Of a stretch of 60,513 nt of DNA, positions 44,536 through 52,877 are shown one piece after another (the first letter of the stretch is position 1; every line of letters starts with the position of its first letter). Origin of the DNA: a bacterium. Its GTDB lineage: Bacteria > Eisenbacteria > RBG-16-71-46 > CAIMUX01. The stretch covers positions 1 to 60,513 of the forward strand of contig JAUIHP010000029.1 in assembly GCA_030431975.1 (NCBI GenBank), written 5' to 3'. Made by a program: the position numbers and the translations under genes. A model generated the notes under the pieces. That model was not told where the DNA came from and made no database searches. It was given only the letters and a program-made list of their open reading frames with translations.

Positions 44536-47148
44536 TCAGCGCACCCGAACGACGCGAGCGGTCGACGAACGACTCTCCGAATCCGCCCGCAGGAAGTAGA
44601 CGCCGGCCGGAGCGTCGGGAAGTTGGTCTTCCAAGTCGAGTTCGTGTCGTGACCATCCTGCATCTGCCCGCACCGTGAAGGCGGAGCCCATCCGACGGCC
44701 GGAGGCATCCATCCATTCGACCCGGATGTCGCGACCACCCGAAGGGTTGTAGAGGTCGACCTCGATGGGTCCGAAGCCGGGACTCGGGCCCTTCACCCGG
44801 AGCTGCACGACGTCACGTTCCGGCGTCGCGACAACCGCGGAGGCGGGGTCGCACGGGTCCGGCTCACAGGTTGAGCCCGCGCCGAAGAAGACGCCGATCC
44901 CAGCGCAATCGGCAGCGGTTCGAAGTTCGCAGGACGCATCCGACTGACAGCATGCGCCGCCCGGACTGGCTGGACACGGGACCTGTCCATCGGTCGAGAA
45001 GCCCAGGCTTCCCAGGTCGAAGATCGGCACTGCGACGCTGGGAACGCTGTCGTCCTGGAAGAACGCGCCGTGTTCGGGGTGCGGCACCAGGGACAGCAGT
45101 GAGCTGCCTCCGGAGTAACTGTAGGGAGCCAGCCAGACGGCCTCGACCGCGCTGCCGGACTGACCGTCGTTCCAGAAAACCTGCGTCCCTGATCCCGGGG
45201 CCGGCCACTCCGCGGACGGAAACTGGAAGTCTCCGCAGGATCCGGAGTCCACGATGAGGATGTCGTCGGTGTCGTAGTCGAGACCGAAGGTCACTCCCGC
45301 GACGGAAGACGGCGACTCTGGATCGAACAGTGCAAGGATACAGACCACCCGAGTCTCCAGACCGTCGATGCGGGCATTCACTTCCTCGCAGCGGGAGGGA
45401 AGGGCGTTTCCGCAGTAGCTGGTTTCGTCCGGGGTGTAGAGCACTCCCGGTTCGGTATGAAGGACGAGAACGCCTCCGTTGTTTCCGTTGCACGGCGCAT
45501 CGCAGATGGTTCCGTCTCCCAGGAAGAGTCCGGACGCTGCCAGGCACATCTCATCGGACTGGATCGTGCACGCACCCAGCACGCTGCAGCAGGCTCCCAG
45601 GGACTGGCAGGGCGAGTCGTCGCAGGTCGTGGCATCGCCGAGGTAGGCGCCACCGACCGTGTCGCAGCTTTCCTGTGTTTCGATCACGCAGCTTCCGTCG
45701 GGAAGACAGCAGGCGCCGAGAGGACCGCATCCCTGCCCGCGTGCACCAATCGGAACGCCGCACACATTGTTCTCTGGAAGGCAGGGCGAAGAGGCGGACA
45801 CGGTGTAGTCACCGAGGACCACCGCGGCGGAGTCGCATTCGACCGGGCCGCAGAAGAGCGGGTCGCTGACGATGGGAGGGCCGATGAACGTCACGTCGAC
45901 CGGTACTTGTTCCGGGTCGACGACGGTGCATTCGAACGAGATGTCTGCGGCTTCTGTGACGTCATTGAGTCCGGACGACGAGCAGTTGCCCCAGATCACG
46001 GAGTTGCGGACGGTCATGACGTTGTCGCTGAAGGAACGGAGCGCGCCGCCCTGGGTCGCTCCGAAGTTTCGGGTGACGGTGCAGCGCTCGACGAGGACGC
46101 TGCCGTCGTTGGCGAAGATGCCTCCCGTCCAGAGTCCGGAGTTGCCGTCGACAAGACAATCGCGGATCTCCATCGAGCAACTGTTGAGGCTGAGGGCCGC
46201 GCTCTGGGACGTCATCCCGCGGAAGTCCGTTCTCTCAATGACTCCTGTGGCGTCCGAGATGAGCGCTCCCTGGTAGAAGTGCCAGACCGGTGTCGTTAGA
46301 TGGAAAAGGCAGTCTTCCATCTTGAAGTTGGCGCACTCCTGTACAAAGAGACCGTAGTCACCGTTGTCCCGAAACTCGCAGTCGGTTACGTGCACGGAGT
46401 CCGCGGAGTACACCCGGAGCCCTTCGGCGCTCGCGTTGAAGAAGCCGCAGTCCCTCACGATGGCGCTGGACTCCTCTGCGCGGACGAGATCCCAACCCTG
46501 CGTCGATTGCTCGAAGATGGATCCGCTCAGGTCGAGCGGCGCCTGAAGGCTGACGGCCCGGATGGCCTGGCCGGGGCCGTGGGACTCGTTCTGCGAGAAG
46601 ATGGAGTCTTTGATTCGCAGCTCGCCGCCATCGGCGAGAATGGCGCCGCCCGTCGACAGCTGAAGGTGTCGGGCGTTGTTCTGCGAGAAGATGCAACCGC
46701 TGACGTCGACGACCGAACCAATGGACCGAATCGCGCCGCCACTGGACTCGTCTGCCGTGCCGGGTGCGAACCCGTTCCGTATGCGAACGTTCTCGAGTCT
46801 GAGTTCAGCCGATTCGAGGAGGAAGCCGCGCCGACGAAATGCCGCGTTGGCCTCGCAATCGATGGTGGTCGACGCGGCCGATCCGCTCTGGCTCCGGACG
46901 GTCAGTTGGATTCCGCTGATCAGGATGTCCCGGTTCCCGGGTCCGGTGAAGACGCCGTCGGTCAGTTCGACGGTGTCTCCGGTCACGGCAGCGGCGACGG
47001 CATCCGCGATGGTGGGAAAGTCACCCGTTCCATCCGGTGAAACGACATGGATGGCGGACTCCGACGTTGTCGCCCAGCAGATCGAGATGAACAGTGCGAA
47101 GCCTCGAAGCGTCAGCGAGGCTCTGCGTCGTTTCTGTTGCGTCTGCAT
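44536..47148 (-). CDS. Secreted right-handed beta-helix protein with Cys-rich repeats and a FlgD/T9SS-like C-terminal module
   Basis: An 870-residue protein. A signal peptide (FALFISICWATTSESA) is followed by HVVSPDGTGDFPTIADAVAA, a typical opening of parallel beta-helix proteins, and about 400 residues of helix rungs (CSMEIRDCLVDGNSGL). Three Cys-rich modules of the form GACC-x-x-DGSC, ESC and ATTC lie near residues ~480-560 and ~730-780. The C-terminal ~90 residues (VDLYNPSGGRDIRVEW, GVYFLRADS) resemble FlgD-like/T9SS type A sorting domains, so it is probably exported and surface-bound. GGAGAG lies just upstream of the ATG and can pair with CTCTCC 11 bases before it. Substrate unknown. Confidence 0.85.
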   Translation of the reverse strand: MQTQQKRRRASLTLRGFALFISICWATTSESAIHVVSPDGTGDFPTIADAVAAAVTGDTVELTDGVFTGPGNRDILISGIQLTVRSQSGSAASTTIDCEANAAFRRRGFLLESAELRLENVRIRNGFAPGTADESSGGAIRSIGSVVDVSGCIFSQNNARHLQLSTGGAILADGGELRIKDSIFSQNESHGPGQAIRAVSLQAPLDLSGSIFEQSTQGWDLVRAEESSAIVRDCGFFNASAEGLRVYSADSVHVTDCEFRDNGDYGLFVQECANFKMEDCLFHLTTPVWHFYQGALISDATGVIERTDFRGMTSQSAALSLNSCSMEIRDCLVDGNSGLWTGGIFANDGSVLVERCTVTRNFGATQGGALRSFSDNVMTVRNSVIWGNCSSSGLNDVTEAADISFECTVVDPEQVPVDVTFIGPPIVSDPLFCGPVECDSAAVVLGDYTVSASSPCLPENNVCGVPIGARGQGCGPLGACCLPDGSCVIETQESCDTVGGAYLGDATTCDDSPCQSLGACCSVLGACTIQSDEMCLAASGLFLGDGTICDAPCNGNNGGVLVLHTEPGVLYTPDETSYCGNALPSRCEEVNARIDGLETRVVCILALFDPESPSSVAGVTFGLDYDTDDILIVDSGSCGDFQFPSAEWPAPGSGTQVFWNDGQSGSAVEAVWLAPYSYSGGSSLLSLVPHPEHGAFFQDDSVPSVAVPIFDLGSLGFSTDGQVPCPASPGGACCQSDASCELRTAADCAGIGVFFGAGSTCEPDPCDPASAVVATPERDVVQLRVKGPSPGFGPIEVDLYNPSGGRDIRVEWMDASGRRMGSAFTVRADAGWSRHELDLEDQLPDAPAGVYFLRADSESRSSTARVVRVR

Positions 47149-47259
47149 GATGGATCTCTCCTTCGGACTTCCGGAGAGGGGGGCGAAGTCGCGGTTGGGT
47201 GGATGCCCCCGTCTCAGGGCGCATCCACGTACCTAATTTTCCGAACCGGCCGGCGCGGG

Positions 47260-47724
47260 CTAGTGCTTGTGAGCGTCTCCCATGTACGAATGGGCCAGGT
47301 CGTGGATGTAACGACGAAGCGCCTCCACGTGCTGTGTGTCCGTCGTCTGCTTCGCCTTCATCGCGTGAATGAGAATCTGGTGGCAGGCGGAGAGCTCGGT
47401 CATGTACTTGCGCAACGCGGCATTGTCTCCACCATCCGCCGGCTTGATCCGTTGCTGGAGGAAGTAGTAGGTGACGATGTGGGCCAGCTCGTCCGCATGG
47501 TCCTCTTTGTTCTCGACCCAGCGGACGACCTGATTCCAGTTGCCTTCCTTGGTCGCTTCGGCGATCTGAGCCATCGACTTCTCGATCGTCTGCACGTGCT
47601 CTTCCATGATCGTGAACCGCGTCTCGTCCCCATAGATCCCGCATGGAATCTGACAATGGGCGCGGAGGGAGGCCGGGGCGAGGAGGGCCAGGGCGGTGCA
47701 GGCAACGACGAACTTCCGAATCAT
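47260..47724 (-). CDS. sodN: Exported nickel superoxide dismutase
   Basis: About 154 residues. A Sec-type signal peptide (residues 1-22, FVVACTALALLAPASLRA) is followed at once by HCQIPCGIY, the nickel hook HCxxPCGxY whose His1, Cys2 and Cys6 bind Ni in SodN enzymes. The rest is helical (EEHVQTIEKSMAQIAEA, YYFLQQRIKP) like the four-helix bundle of the family. Cleavage at SLRA|H would expose His1, so signal peptidase could replace the dedicated SodX protease, which is not seen nearby. I chose ATG 47724, preceded by AAAGGATC; longer frames add no sensible sequence. It probably detoxifies superoxide in the periplasm. Confidence 0.88.
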   Translation of the reverse strand: MIRKFVVACTALALLAPASLRAHCQIPCGIYGDETRFTIMEEHVQTIEKSMAQIAEATKEGNWNQVVRWVENKEDHADELAHIVTYYFLQQRIKPADGGDNAALRKYMTELSACHQILIHAMKAKQTTDTQHVEALRRYIHDLAHSYMGDAHKH

Positions 47725-48018
47725 TCTCGATCCTTTCCTTTCCATGGATTTCAAAACTCCAGAATCAGATGATACCACCCGGCTCCATCCCGGCCGCATG
47801 TTTCAGGGACGCGCCGCGACACGCGAGAAGCGACACGCGGCCCGCGGCCCGCGGCAAGGCATGCCGGACGCGGATGGGACCCTCGTCGGGCTAGCCGCGC
47901 CTGGCCGGCAATCACCCAAACCTGGCCCCTGGGGCTTTGCGAATATTCCGGTCCGGGCGAAGCGAAGCCCGCCCGATTGACGTATCCTTGTCCCAGGCAT
48001 TTTTGACGGCGAGCCGCC

Positions 48019-48666
48019 GTGTCGGGCGCGTTTGCCGCCGCCTGGGGACTTCGTGAAACGCAGCAGGTGCCGTTGGTGGAGAATTCGGAGAGAAAGCCCA
48101 TCGAAGATATCGAGTCGACCCGCGACCTGCTGGCCCGCGTCAAGGGGGGCGACGACGCAGCCCATGAACGGGTCTACCGTCGGTTCGTCCCGGGGCTGAA
48201 AAGATGGGCGTCGGGCCGAATCCCGCCGCAGGCGAGGGGCCTCGTCGAGACGGAGGACATCGTCCAACTGTCGCTCATTCGGGCTCTGGGCCAGATCGAG
48301 CGCTTCGACCCCCGGCGACCCGGCGCGTTTCTGGCCTACCTGCATCAGATCCTCATCAATTGTGTACGCGACGAGATTCGGCGGGCCGGCCGGCGTCCAT
48401 CCGGAGACGAGATCAAAGACGACTTTCCGGATGACCGCAGAGCCATGCTCGAGGAAACGATGGGATCGAACCTCGTCGAGGTCTACGAACGCTCGCTGGC
48501 GCGCCTTCCGGAGAATCAGCAGGAATCCATCGTGCTGCGGGTTGAGTTCGGATTCACCTATCGGGAAATCAGTGAGGCTCTGGGACGGCCGTCACCCAAT
48601 GCTGTCCGGATGGAGATCACTCGCGGCCTGGCTCGGCTGGCCGAGGTCATGAACGAAGAGACCTAG
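48019..48666 (+). CDS. Sigma-70 family (ECF-like) RNA polymerase sigma factor
   Basis: A 215-residue protein with region 2 (FVPGLKRWASGRIP, then TEDIVQLSLIRALGQIERFD and FLAYLHQILINCVRDEIRR) and region 4 (LARLPENQQESIVLRVEFGF, then TYREISEALG). This is the layout of ECF-type factors. The N-terminus is uncertain: GTG 48019 is the longest choice, GTG 48067 gives a more typical start. No anti-sigma gene adjoins it. Its TAG shares CTAG with the convergent membrane protein gene. Confidence 0.88.
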   Translation: MSGAFAAAWGLRETQQVPLVENSERKPIEDIESTRDLLARVKGGDDAAHERVYRRFVPGLKRWASGRIPPQARGLVETEDIVQLSLIRALGQIERFDPRRPGAFLAYLHQILINCVRDEIRRAGRRPSGDEIKDDFPDDRRAMLEETMGSNLVEVYERSLARLPENQQESIVLRVEFGFTYREISEALGRPSPNAVRMEITRGLARLAEVMNEET

Positions 48667-50705
48667 TGGATGCCTGAGCGGCGGTCAGTATCGCCGTTTC
48701 GATGCACGTTCGCGGTCTCGAAGAATCGGATCTCGAAGTCGATCCCGCTGCGTGCCAGCCGGGCAGCGTCGAGCCCGGCAATCCCCCAGCGACCCGGCGA
48801 CAGAATGCGAACGGGAAAGCTGCGACCCTCCACCACAGCGCGCATCGGCGTAGCCGGGTGAATCTCGAGGTTCAGGTCACTCCCTTCCAGTACGAGCACC
48901 GGTCCCGAACTGGAACTCGATGCGCTGACGTCGAGATGGCTTCCTCCGGCCGTGGTCCAAACGGATCCCGGCCGAGTTTGAATGCTCAGCGTTTGGGCGA
49001 GAAAGAGGGACTGCGTCTGTTCGGCGCGGTTTCGCGGGGGCTGCCGCTCCCAGGTCGTCTCGTTGAAAACCGGACCGTGTGTCGTGGTGATGAGAGCACT
49101 CCGGGTGGGCCAGTCCTGCCAACCGGTGAGGGCAGCGGGGTCGAACGGCACGACGTCTTCCTGCGTATAGGGGAACAGGTCCACCAGGTGGTGCGGGCCG
49201 AGGTGATAGATCTCGTGGTAGATGTCGCCGGCCAGGGCGGCGTTTTCCGGAGCGGGGAAGCTCAGCAGGCCCCAGTTGACGAAGATCGGACGCACCTCGT
49301 ACCCCGACCGGGAGAGGGGCTCGAGGAACCTGCGGGCGGCGTTTTCCCGATAGGCGGGACCCAAGATGCGGGCGGCTTCCATTCCGATCGAGTACGGCGT
49401 TCCCGGCAGCCAGGCGGCCAGCACAAGCAGTGCGGCGGTGACCCAGACGATTCTCCGCGAGCGGCCGTGCGGGTCGGACTCCGACTCGGATTCGGGGTAG
49501 GACTTGGATTCGGATTCGGGGTCGGACTCGGGCTCGGGCTCGGGCTCGGCCTCGGACTCGGGCTCGGCCTCGGACTCGGACCCGGACCCGGGGTTGAGAC
49601 CGCGCAGGCGGGAAAAGATGGCTTCGAGTGCCGGGATGAGCAGACCCGCCGTGACCGGGGCCAGGAAGGCCAGATAGCGAACCTGTCGCAATGAGAATGC
49701 GTGGATGAGTACGACACACAGAATCCACGCCAAGGCGAAAGCGCGCTGAAGCCTGGACCCTCTCCAAGCCGTGAACAGCCCGAGGGGAACCAGGACCCAC
49801 GGAAGAACGCCGAAGGCGGGCGCATTCCGAAGGTAGACCCAGAGAGGCTGAGTCGACGTCTGCTCTCCCGCCTCAAACATCAGAAAGCGAACCTGTTGGG
49901 CGATGCGGTCGAAAAAGCCGAGTTCCGGGTAGGCCCCCGAGAGCACCACACCCAAGACAGCGACCGTGAGGACTCCGCTGCCGAGGGCTGCCAGGGCCAG
50001 CCCGCCGAACACGCGGAGTCGGCCGGACCGATCCGAGTGACTCCGATCGTCTCCATCTTGTGCCGGTTCGAAGAAGAGCAGGGTCGCCTCCACCGCGAGG
50101 ATGACGATCCAGAACAGTGCGTAGGTGTGCTTGATCAACGGAGCGGCCGCGCCCAGGAGAACCAGAACCCACCATGTGCTCCGGCGGTTTCGCTCCATGA
50201 ACGACCGGGCTCCCAGCAAGAGCCCGAGGAACAGCAGGCCGGGGAAGAGGTCGTGGCTGATGGTTCGCGCGTAGGTGAAGAAGACGAAGGTTGGAACCGC
50301 CGCGACGAAGGCGAGCCAGGTCACGTAGGAACGACCGAAGTGGCGGCGAAGGAGGACGTAGCTTCCAAGCAGGTACGCGCCATGGAGGAAGGCGAAGACC
50401 AGGTGGTGAACACGAACCTCGAGCGGGTGAAGCCCCAACTGCTCCTGCAACCACTGCGACGGAACGAGCAGTGCGCCGAAAAGAGGACCGCGCGTGGCGA
50501 TGTACGACTCTGCTCTTCCCAGGAAGTAACGCGCGTTGCTGGTGGCATCGTAGCCGTCGTAGTAATCGACACCGACGAGAAGGGCGGCAGCGAGCAGCCA
50601 GCCGAAGAGGAGGGCAAAGGTCGCGACCTCCAGGCGCTGCAGGTTCCTTGAACCCGCCACCGCAGCGAGGCCACCTCGCCTGGTCCCACGCGTCACTGCG
50701 ACCAT
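48663..50705 (-). CDS. Multi-spanning membrane protein, GT39/PMT-like glycosyltransferase (putative)
   Basis: About 680 residues. An N-terminal membrane segment is followed by a luminal loop with VDYYDGYDATSNARYFLGRA. An acidic pair of the DxD/DE type is usual here in GT-C enzymes; I see DYYDGYD. Some nine to eleven hydrophobic segments follow (FLGLLLGARSFM, WWVLVLLGAAAPLIKHTYAL). After a Glu-Ser/Pro repeat tract (residues ~375-415) and a last membrane segment, the C-terminal ~230 residues are soluble. The DHDLFPG-type motif SHDLFPGLLFLG recalls dolichol-phosphate-type mannosyltransferases. ATG 50705 overlaps the SGNH gene by 13 bases. The glycosyl acceptor is unknown. Confidence 0.7.
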   Translation of the reverse strand: MVAVTRGTRRGGLAAVAGSRNLQRLEVATFALLFGWLLAAALLVGVDYYDGYDATSNARYFLGRAESYIATRGPLFGALLVPSQWLQEQLGLHPLEVRVHHLVFAFLHGAYLLGSYVLLRRHFGRSYVTWLAFVAAVPTFVFFTYARTISHDLFPGLLFLGLLLGARSFMERNRRSTWWVLVLLGAAAPLIKHTYALFWIVILAVEATLLFFEPAQDGDDRSHSDRSGRLRVFGGLALAALGSGVLTVAVLGVVLSGAYPELGFFDRIAQQVRFLMFEAGEQTSTQPLWVYLRNAPAFGVLPWVLVPLGLFTAWRGSRLQRAFALAWILCVVLIHAFSLRQVRYLAFLAPVTAGLLIPALEAIFSRLRGLNPGSGSESEAEPESEAEPEPEPESDPESESKSYPESESESDPHGRSRRIVWVTAALLVLAAWLPGTPYSIGMEAARILGPAYRENAARRFLEPLSRSGYEVRPIFVNWGLLSFPAPENAALAGDIYHEIYHLGPHHLVDLFPYTQEDVVPFDPAALTGWQDWPTRSALITTTHGPVFNETTWERQPPRNRAEQTQSLFLAQTLSIQTRPGSVWTTAGGSHLDVSASSSSSGPVLVLEGSDLNLEIHPATPMRAVVEGRSFPVRILSPGRWGIAGLDAARLARSGIDFEIRFFETANVHRNGDTDRRSGIH
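49470..49593 (-). repeat. Hexanucleotide-type repeat encoding Glu-Ser/Glu-Pro
   Basis: Alternating GAGTCC-, GAGCCC- and GAATCC-like hexamers on the minus strand encode SESEAEPESEAEPEPEPES and on to SESESDPHG. The tract lies between two membrane segments of the GT39-like protein and is in frame. Confidence 0.85.
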
Positions 50706-51739
50706 CCTCGCTTCGAGAGTTCCGTTGCGATGGCATCTGCCGCCAGTTCGTGGGCCAGGGCGTTGGGATGCTGATCGGTCGGATGAGCCCACAGGGTCGC
50801 CGCAGGCCGACCCCGGTAGGTTTCCAGCAGGTCGAGTACCGGGAGGCCCGCCGCTGCGCACGCGTCGGTCACGGTCTCATGGAGGTCGGTGAACGGATAG
50901 TTTTCGTCCAGTTCCCAGAACAGCGGGAAGATCACGACCAGAATGGGGATGCCTTCGTTTCGCGTCGTTTCTGCAAGCATGGAGAAGGCCTGTTGGCAGA
51001 ATTGCCACTCCTGCGACGACTCCGTGAAGCTTTCGCGGGTCGTCCGGACGTACTCCTGTTGAAGGCGGGCTCGTTTCAAGATGGTCTCTGGAAGCCCGAC
51101 GATACGAAGCCGCCGGCCCAACGCCGAGACGGGGACGTCGCGTAGCTGCTCATGCATCGCGATGGTGCGGGCTCCGTCCGTCGCGTCATTGAGGACGAAT
51201 CCGACCAGAACCAGGTCGGGATCGATCGGCTGCAAACGTTGCAGCAACATCGTCTCGAGTCTCGTCCCGAAGGCCTGGACGCCCGCATTGATGACCTCGA
51301 CCCGCGTTTCGCCTCCCGGCGGCCCGATCCGGTCCTCAATCCGAGCGGGGTAGGAGTCCTCCTCCTTAACGCCCTCGCCGAAGGTGAACGAGTCTCCGAG
51401 ACAGAGTACGCGGTAGGTCCCGACGGGCTTGCGGGGCTCGAAGTCCGCGCCGCGGAGACCGAACCCGTTCATCCGGTACGTAATCCTGCCCTCGGGTCCG
51501 AAGTATCCGTCCGGATCACCCTGCGGATCGTAGAGGGCGGTGAACGTCGAATTCGGCTTGTAGGTGAAGAGAGGCCCTCCGAGCGGCTGAATCTCGATGG
51601 GATCTTCGGCGTCGATTTGCATCGGGGTGAGTCGAAGTGGCATCGGCAGGAGTCCGGGAATCCGCAAGGCGATCTCGCCGATCGCCAAGGCCACGAACAC
51701 ACCGAGGCTGACGCGAAGGATGCGTTGCCGGCCCTTCAT
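50693..51739 (-). CDS. SGNH/GDSL hydrolase family protein with membrane anchor
   Basis: About 348 residues. An N-terminal hydrophobic segment (LRVSLGVFVALAIGEIAL) is followed by a variable domain, then block I CLGDSFTFGEGV with the presumed nucleophile S117, the VINAGVQAFGT block, VGFVLNDATDG, and the C-terminal DQHPNALAHELAA with the catalytic Asp-His pair. Membrane-anchored SGNH proteins near glycosyltransferases often act on O-acetyl groups of surface sugars; that role is inferred. I chose ATG 51739, which puts the membrane segment close to the N-terminus. Coupled to the downstream GT39-like gene. Confidence 0.85.
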   Translation of the reverse strand: MKGRQRILRVSLGVFVALAIGEIALRIPGLLPMPLRLTPMQIDAEDPIEIQPLGGPLFTYKPNSTFTALYDPQGDPDGYFGPEGRITYRMNGFGLRGADFEPRKPVGTYRVLCLGDSFTFGEGVKEEDSYPARIEDRIGPPGGETRVEVINAGVQAFGTRLETMLLQRLQPIDPDLVLVGFVLNDATDGARTIAMHEQLRDVPVSALGRRLRIVGLPETILKRARLQQEYVRTTRESFTESSQEWQFCQQAFSMLAETTRNEGIPILVVIFPLFWELDENYPFTDLHETVTDACAAAGLPVLDLLETYRGRPAATLWAHPTDQHPNALAHELAADAIATELSKRGWSQ

Positions 51740-52144
51740 TGCGTGGCCGTCCGAGTCCGTTCGTTGGGACGTTCCGCAAGCAGCCGACCCGGGAAAATTA
51801 GGGTCGAAACGGTCCCGCGCATTGCGCAAGTTGGTTGAGTGGCGAAGCGTAAGTGACGACTTGCGGACAGCTTAGGGAGCCGCCTAAAGGGCGCGTATGC
51901 CTCGGTCGGTTGGCTCGATCTCGGACTCTGTGCCACTGGGCTCCCCATACGTTGAACTCTCTGCGACGCGACCATCGCATTCGCGAAGAGCGGACGCAAA
52001 CGAAGGAGACCGCCGGCTTCGACCCATCGAAGTCGCGGTCGAACAGTCCCACTCGCGGGTGAATGATGCTTTCCGGAAGGCCATCCCGCCAGTCGAGATT
52101 CGCGCTCGCCAGGGTTGGGTACGGGTCATCCGATCGAGTGCGGG

Positions 52145-52191
52145 AAACCCGAAACTCGTCAGATCCCTCCGGGCCTATTTTTTTCGGGTTT
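52145..52191 (+). terminator. Inverted repeat with T-rich arm, terminator- or attenuator-like
   Basis: AAACCCGAAA (52145-52154) pairs perfectly with TTTCGGGTTT (52182-52191) around a 27-base loop, and a further TTG follows. It lies before the HU promoter candidate, so it could insulate HU from upstream transcription. Confidence 0.4.
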
Positions 52192-52205
52192 TTGTGACTT
52201 CGCTC

Positions 52206-52234
52206 TTCGCAGCAATACGAAAAGACCCTATATT
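52206..52234 (+). promoter_or_regulatory. Candidate promoter of the HU gene
   Basis: TTCGCA (52206-52211), a 17-base spacer and TATATT (52229-52234), 75 bases before the ATG. The -10 box stands out in GC-rich surroundings; the -35 box is weak. Confidence 0.4.
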
Positions 52235-52309
52235 ATCGGTGCCGCAAGCGTCGGGCGCTTTCCTGACCCGTCGTAGGCAAGGAAAACTGGTTACTCCATG
52301 GAGGGCTAA

Positions 52310-52648
52310 ATGGCCAAGAAGAAGACGTCGGCAGTAAAGCAGCCGATGACGAAGACGGAAGTGATCACCACGATCGCCGACAACACGGGCCTCGCGAAGA
52401 AGGAAGTGAAGGCCGTGTTCGAGGAGTTGAGCACTGTCGTCGAACGCCACGTGAAGAAGGGATCCTGCGGTCAGTTCTCGCTGCCGGGACTCCTCAAGAT
52501 CAAGACCGTGAAGAAGCCGGCCCGCAAGGCCCAGAAGAACGTTCCGAACCCGTTCCGTCCGGGCGAGATGATGGACATTGCCGCCAAGCCGGCGACGACC
52601 AAGGTCAAGGTCCTCCCGCTGAAGAAGCTGAAGGACATGGCCCTCTAA
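52310..52648 (+). CDS. HU-family DNA-binding protein
   Basis: A 112-residue histone-like protein. After a basic leader (MAKKKTSAVKQP) the HU fold begins at MTKTEVITTIADNTGLAKKE and VKAVFEELSTVVERHVKKG. The strand region is FSLPGLLKIKTVKKPARKAQ. The DNA-clamping arm follows, where NPFRPGEMMDI replaces the usual RNPxTGE, and the C-terminus is Lys-rich. The protein is about 20 residues longer than classical HU. GGAGGG lies four bases before ATG 52310. It is monocistronic, with its own promoter candidate and a strong terminator, so it is probably highly expressed. Confidence 0.9.
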   Translation: MAKKKTSAVKQPMTKTEVITTIADNTGLAKKEVKAVFEELSTVVERHVKKGSCGQFSLPGLLKIKTVKKPARKAQKNVPNPFRPGEMMDIAAKPATTKVKVLPLKKLKDMAL

Positions 52649-52769
52649 GAACCGCGTATTTCTCGAGCGAACTCGTACGACCCGCAGTACGACGAGTTCG
52701 CCGTGAGTCCGCATTCCGGTCTTGGCTCGCACTTGGTGCGTTTCAAGCCGGCCAGGATCCGATACAGGG

Positions 52770-52805
52770 AGGCTCACCGACTGACAAAGATCGGTGAGCC
52801 TTTTT
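52770..52805 (+). terminator. Intrinsic terminator after the HU gene
   Basis: AGGCTCACCGA (52770-52780) and TCGGTGAGCCT (52791-52801) form a perfect 11-bp stem with a 10-base loop, followed by TTTTC. It lies 120 bases beyond the HU stop. Confidence 0.9.
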
Positions 52806-52877
52806 CGTGACCGCGCCTGCAGCCCGCGCCGTTCGTGACCATCCCGGCGAGCCGCACCCTTTTCCTGATCGTTCCCG

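Larger units (their letters stand above)
51740..52309. other. 570-base intergenic region upstream of HU
   Basis: No credible gene or known RNA is seen here. It holds the 5' sides of two divergent genes. Its HU-proximal end carries an AT-rich inverted repeat and a candidate promoter; the middle (51850-52140) shows nothing I can name. An open frame across 51897-52337 has no coding character and covers the HU promoter. Confidence 0.6.

Noticed and set aside
51850-52140. Structured RNA gene (tmRNA, RNase P or 6S)
   Set aside because: I looked for the conserved cores of these RNAs and did not find them.
51897-52337. Plus-strand 146-codon frame before HU
   Set aside because: It runs over the HU promoter region and start, has no motif, and shows Arg/Ser-rich random composition.
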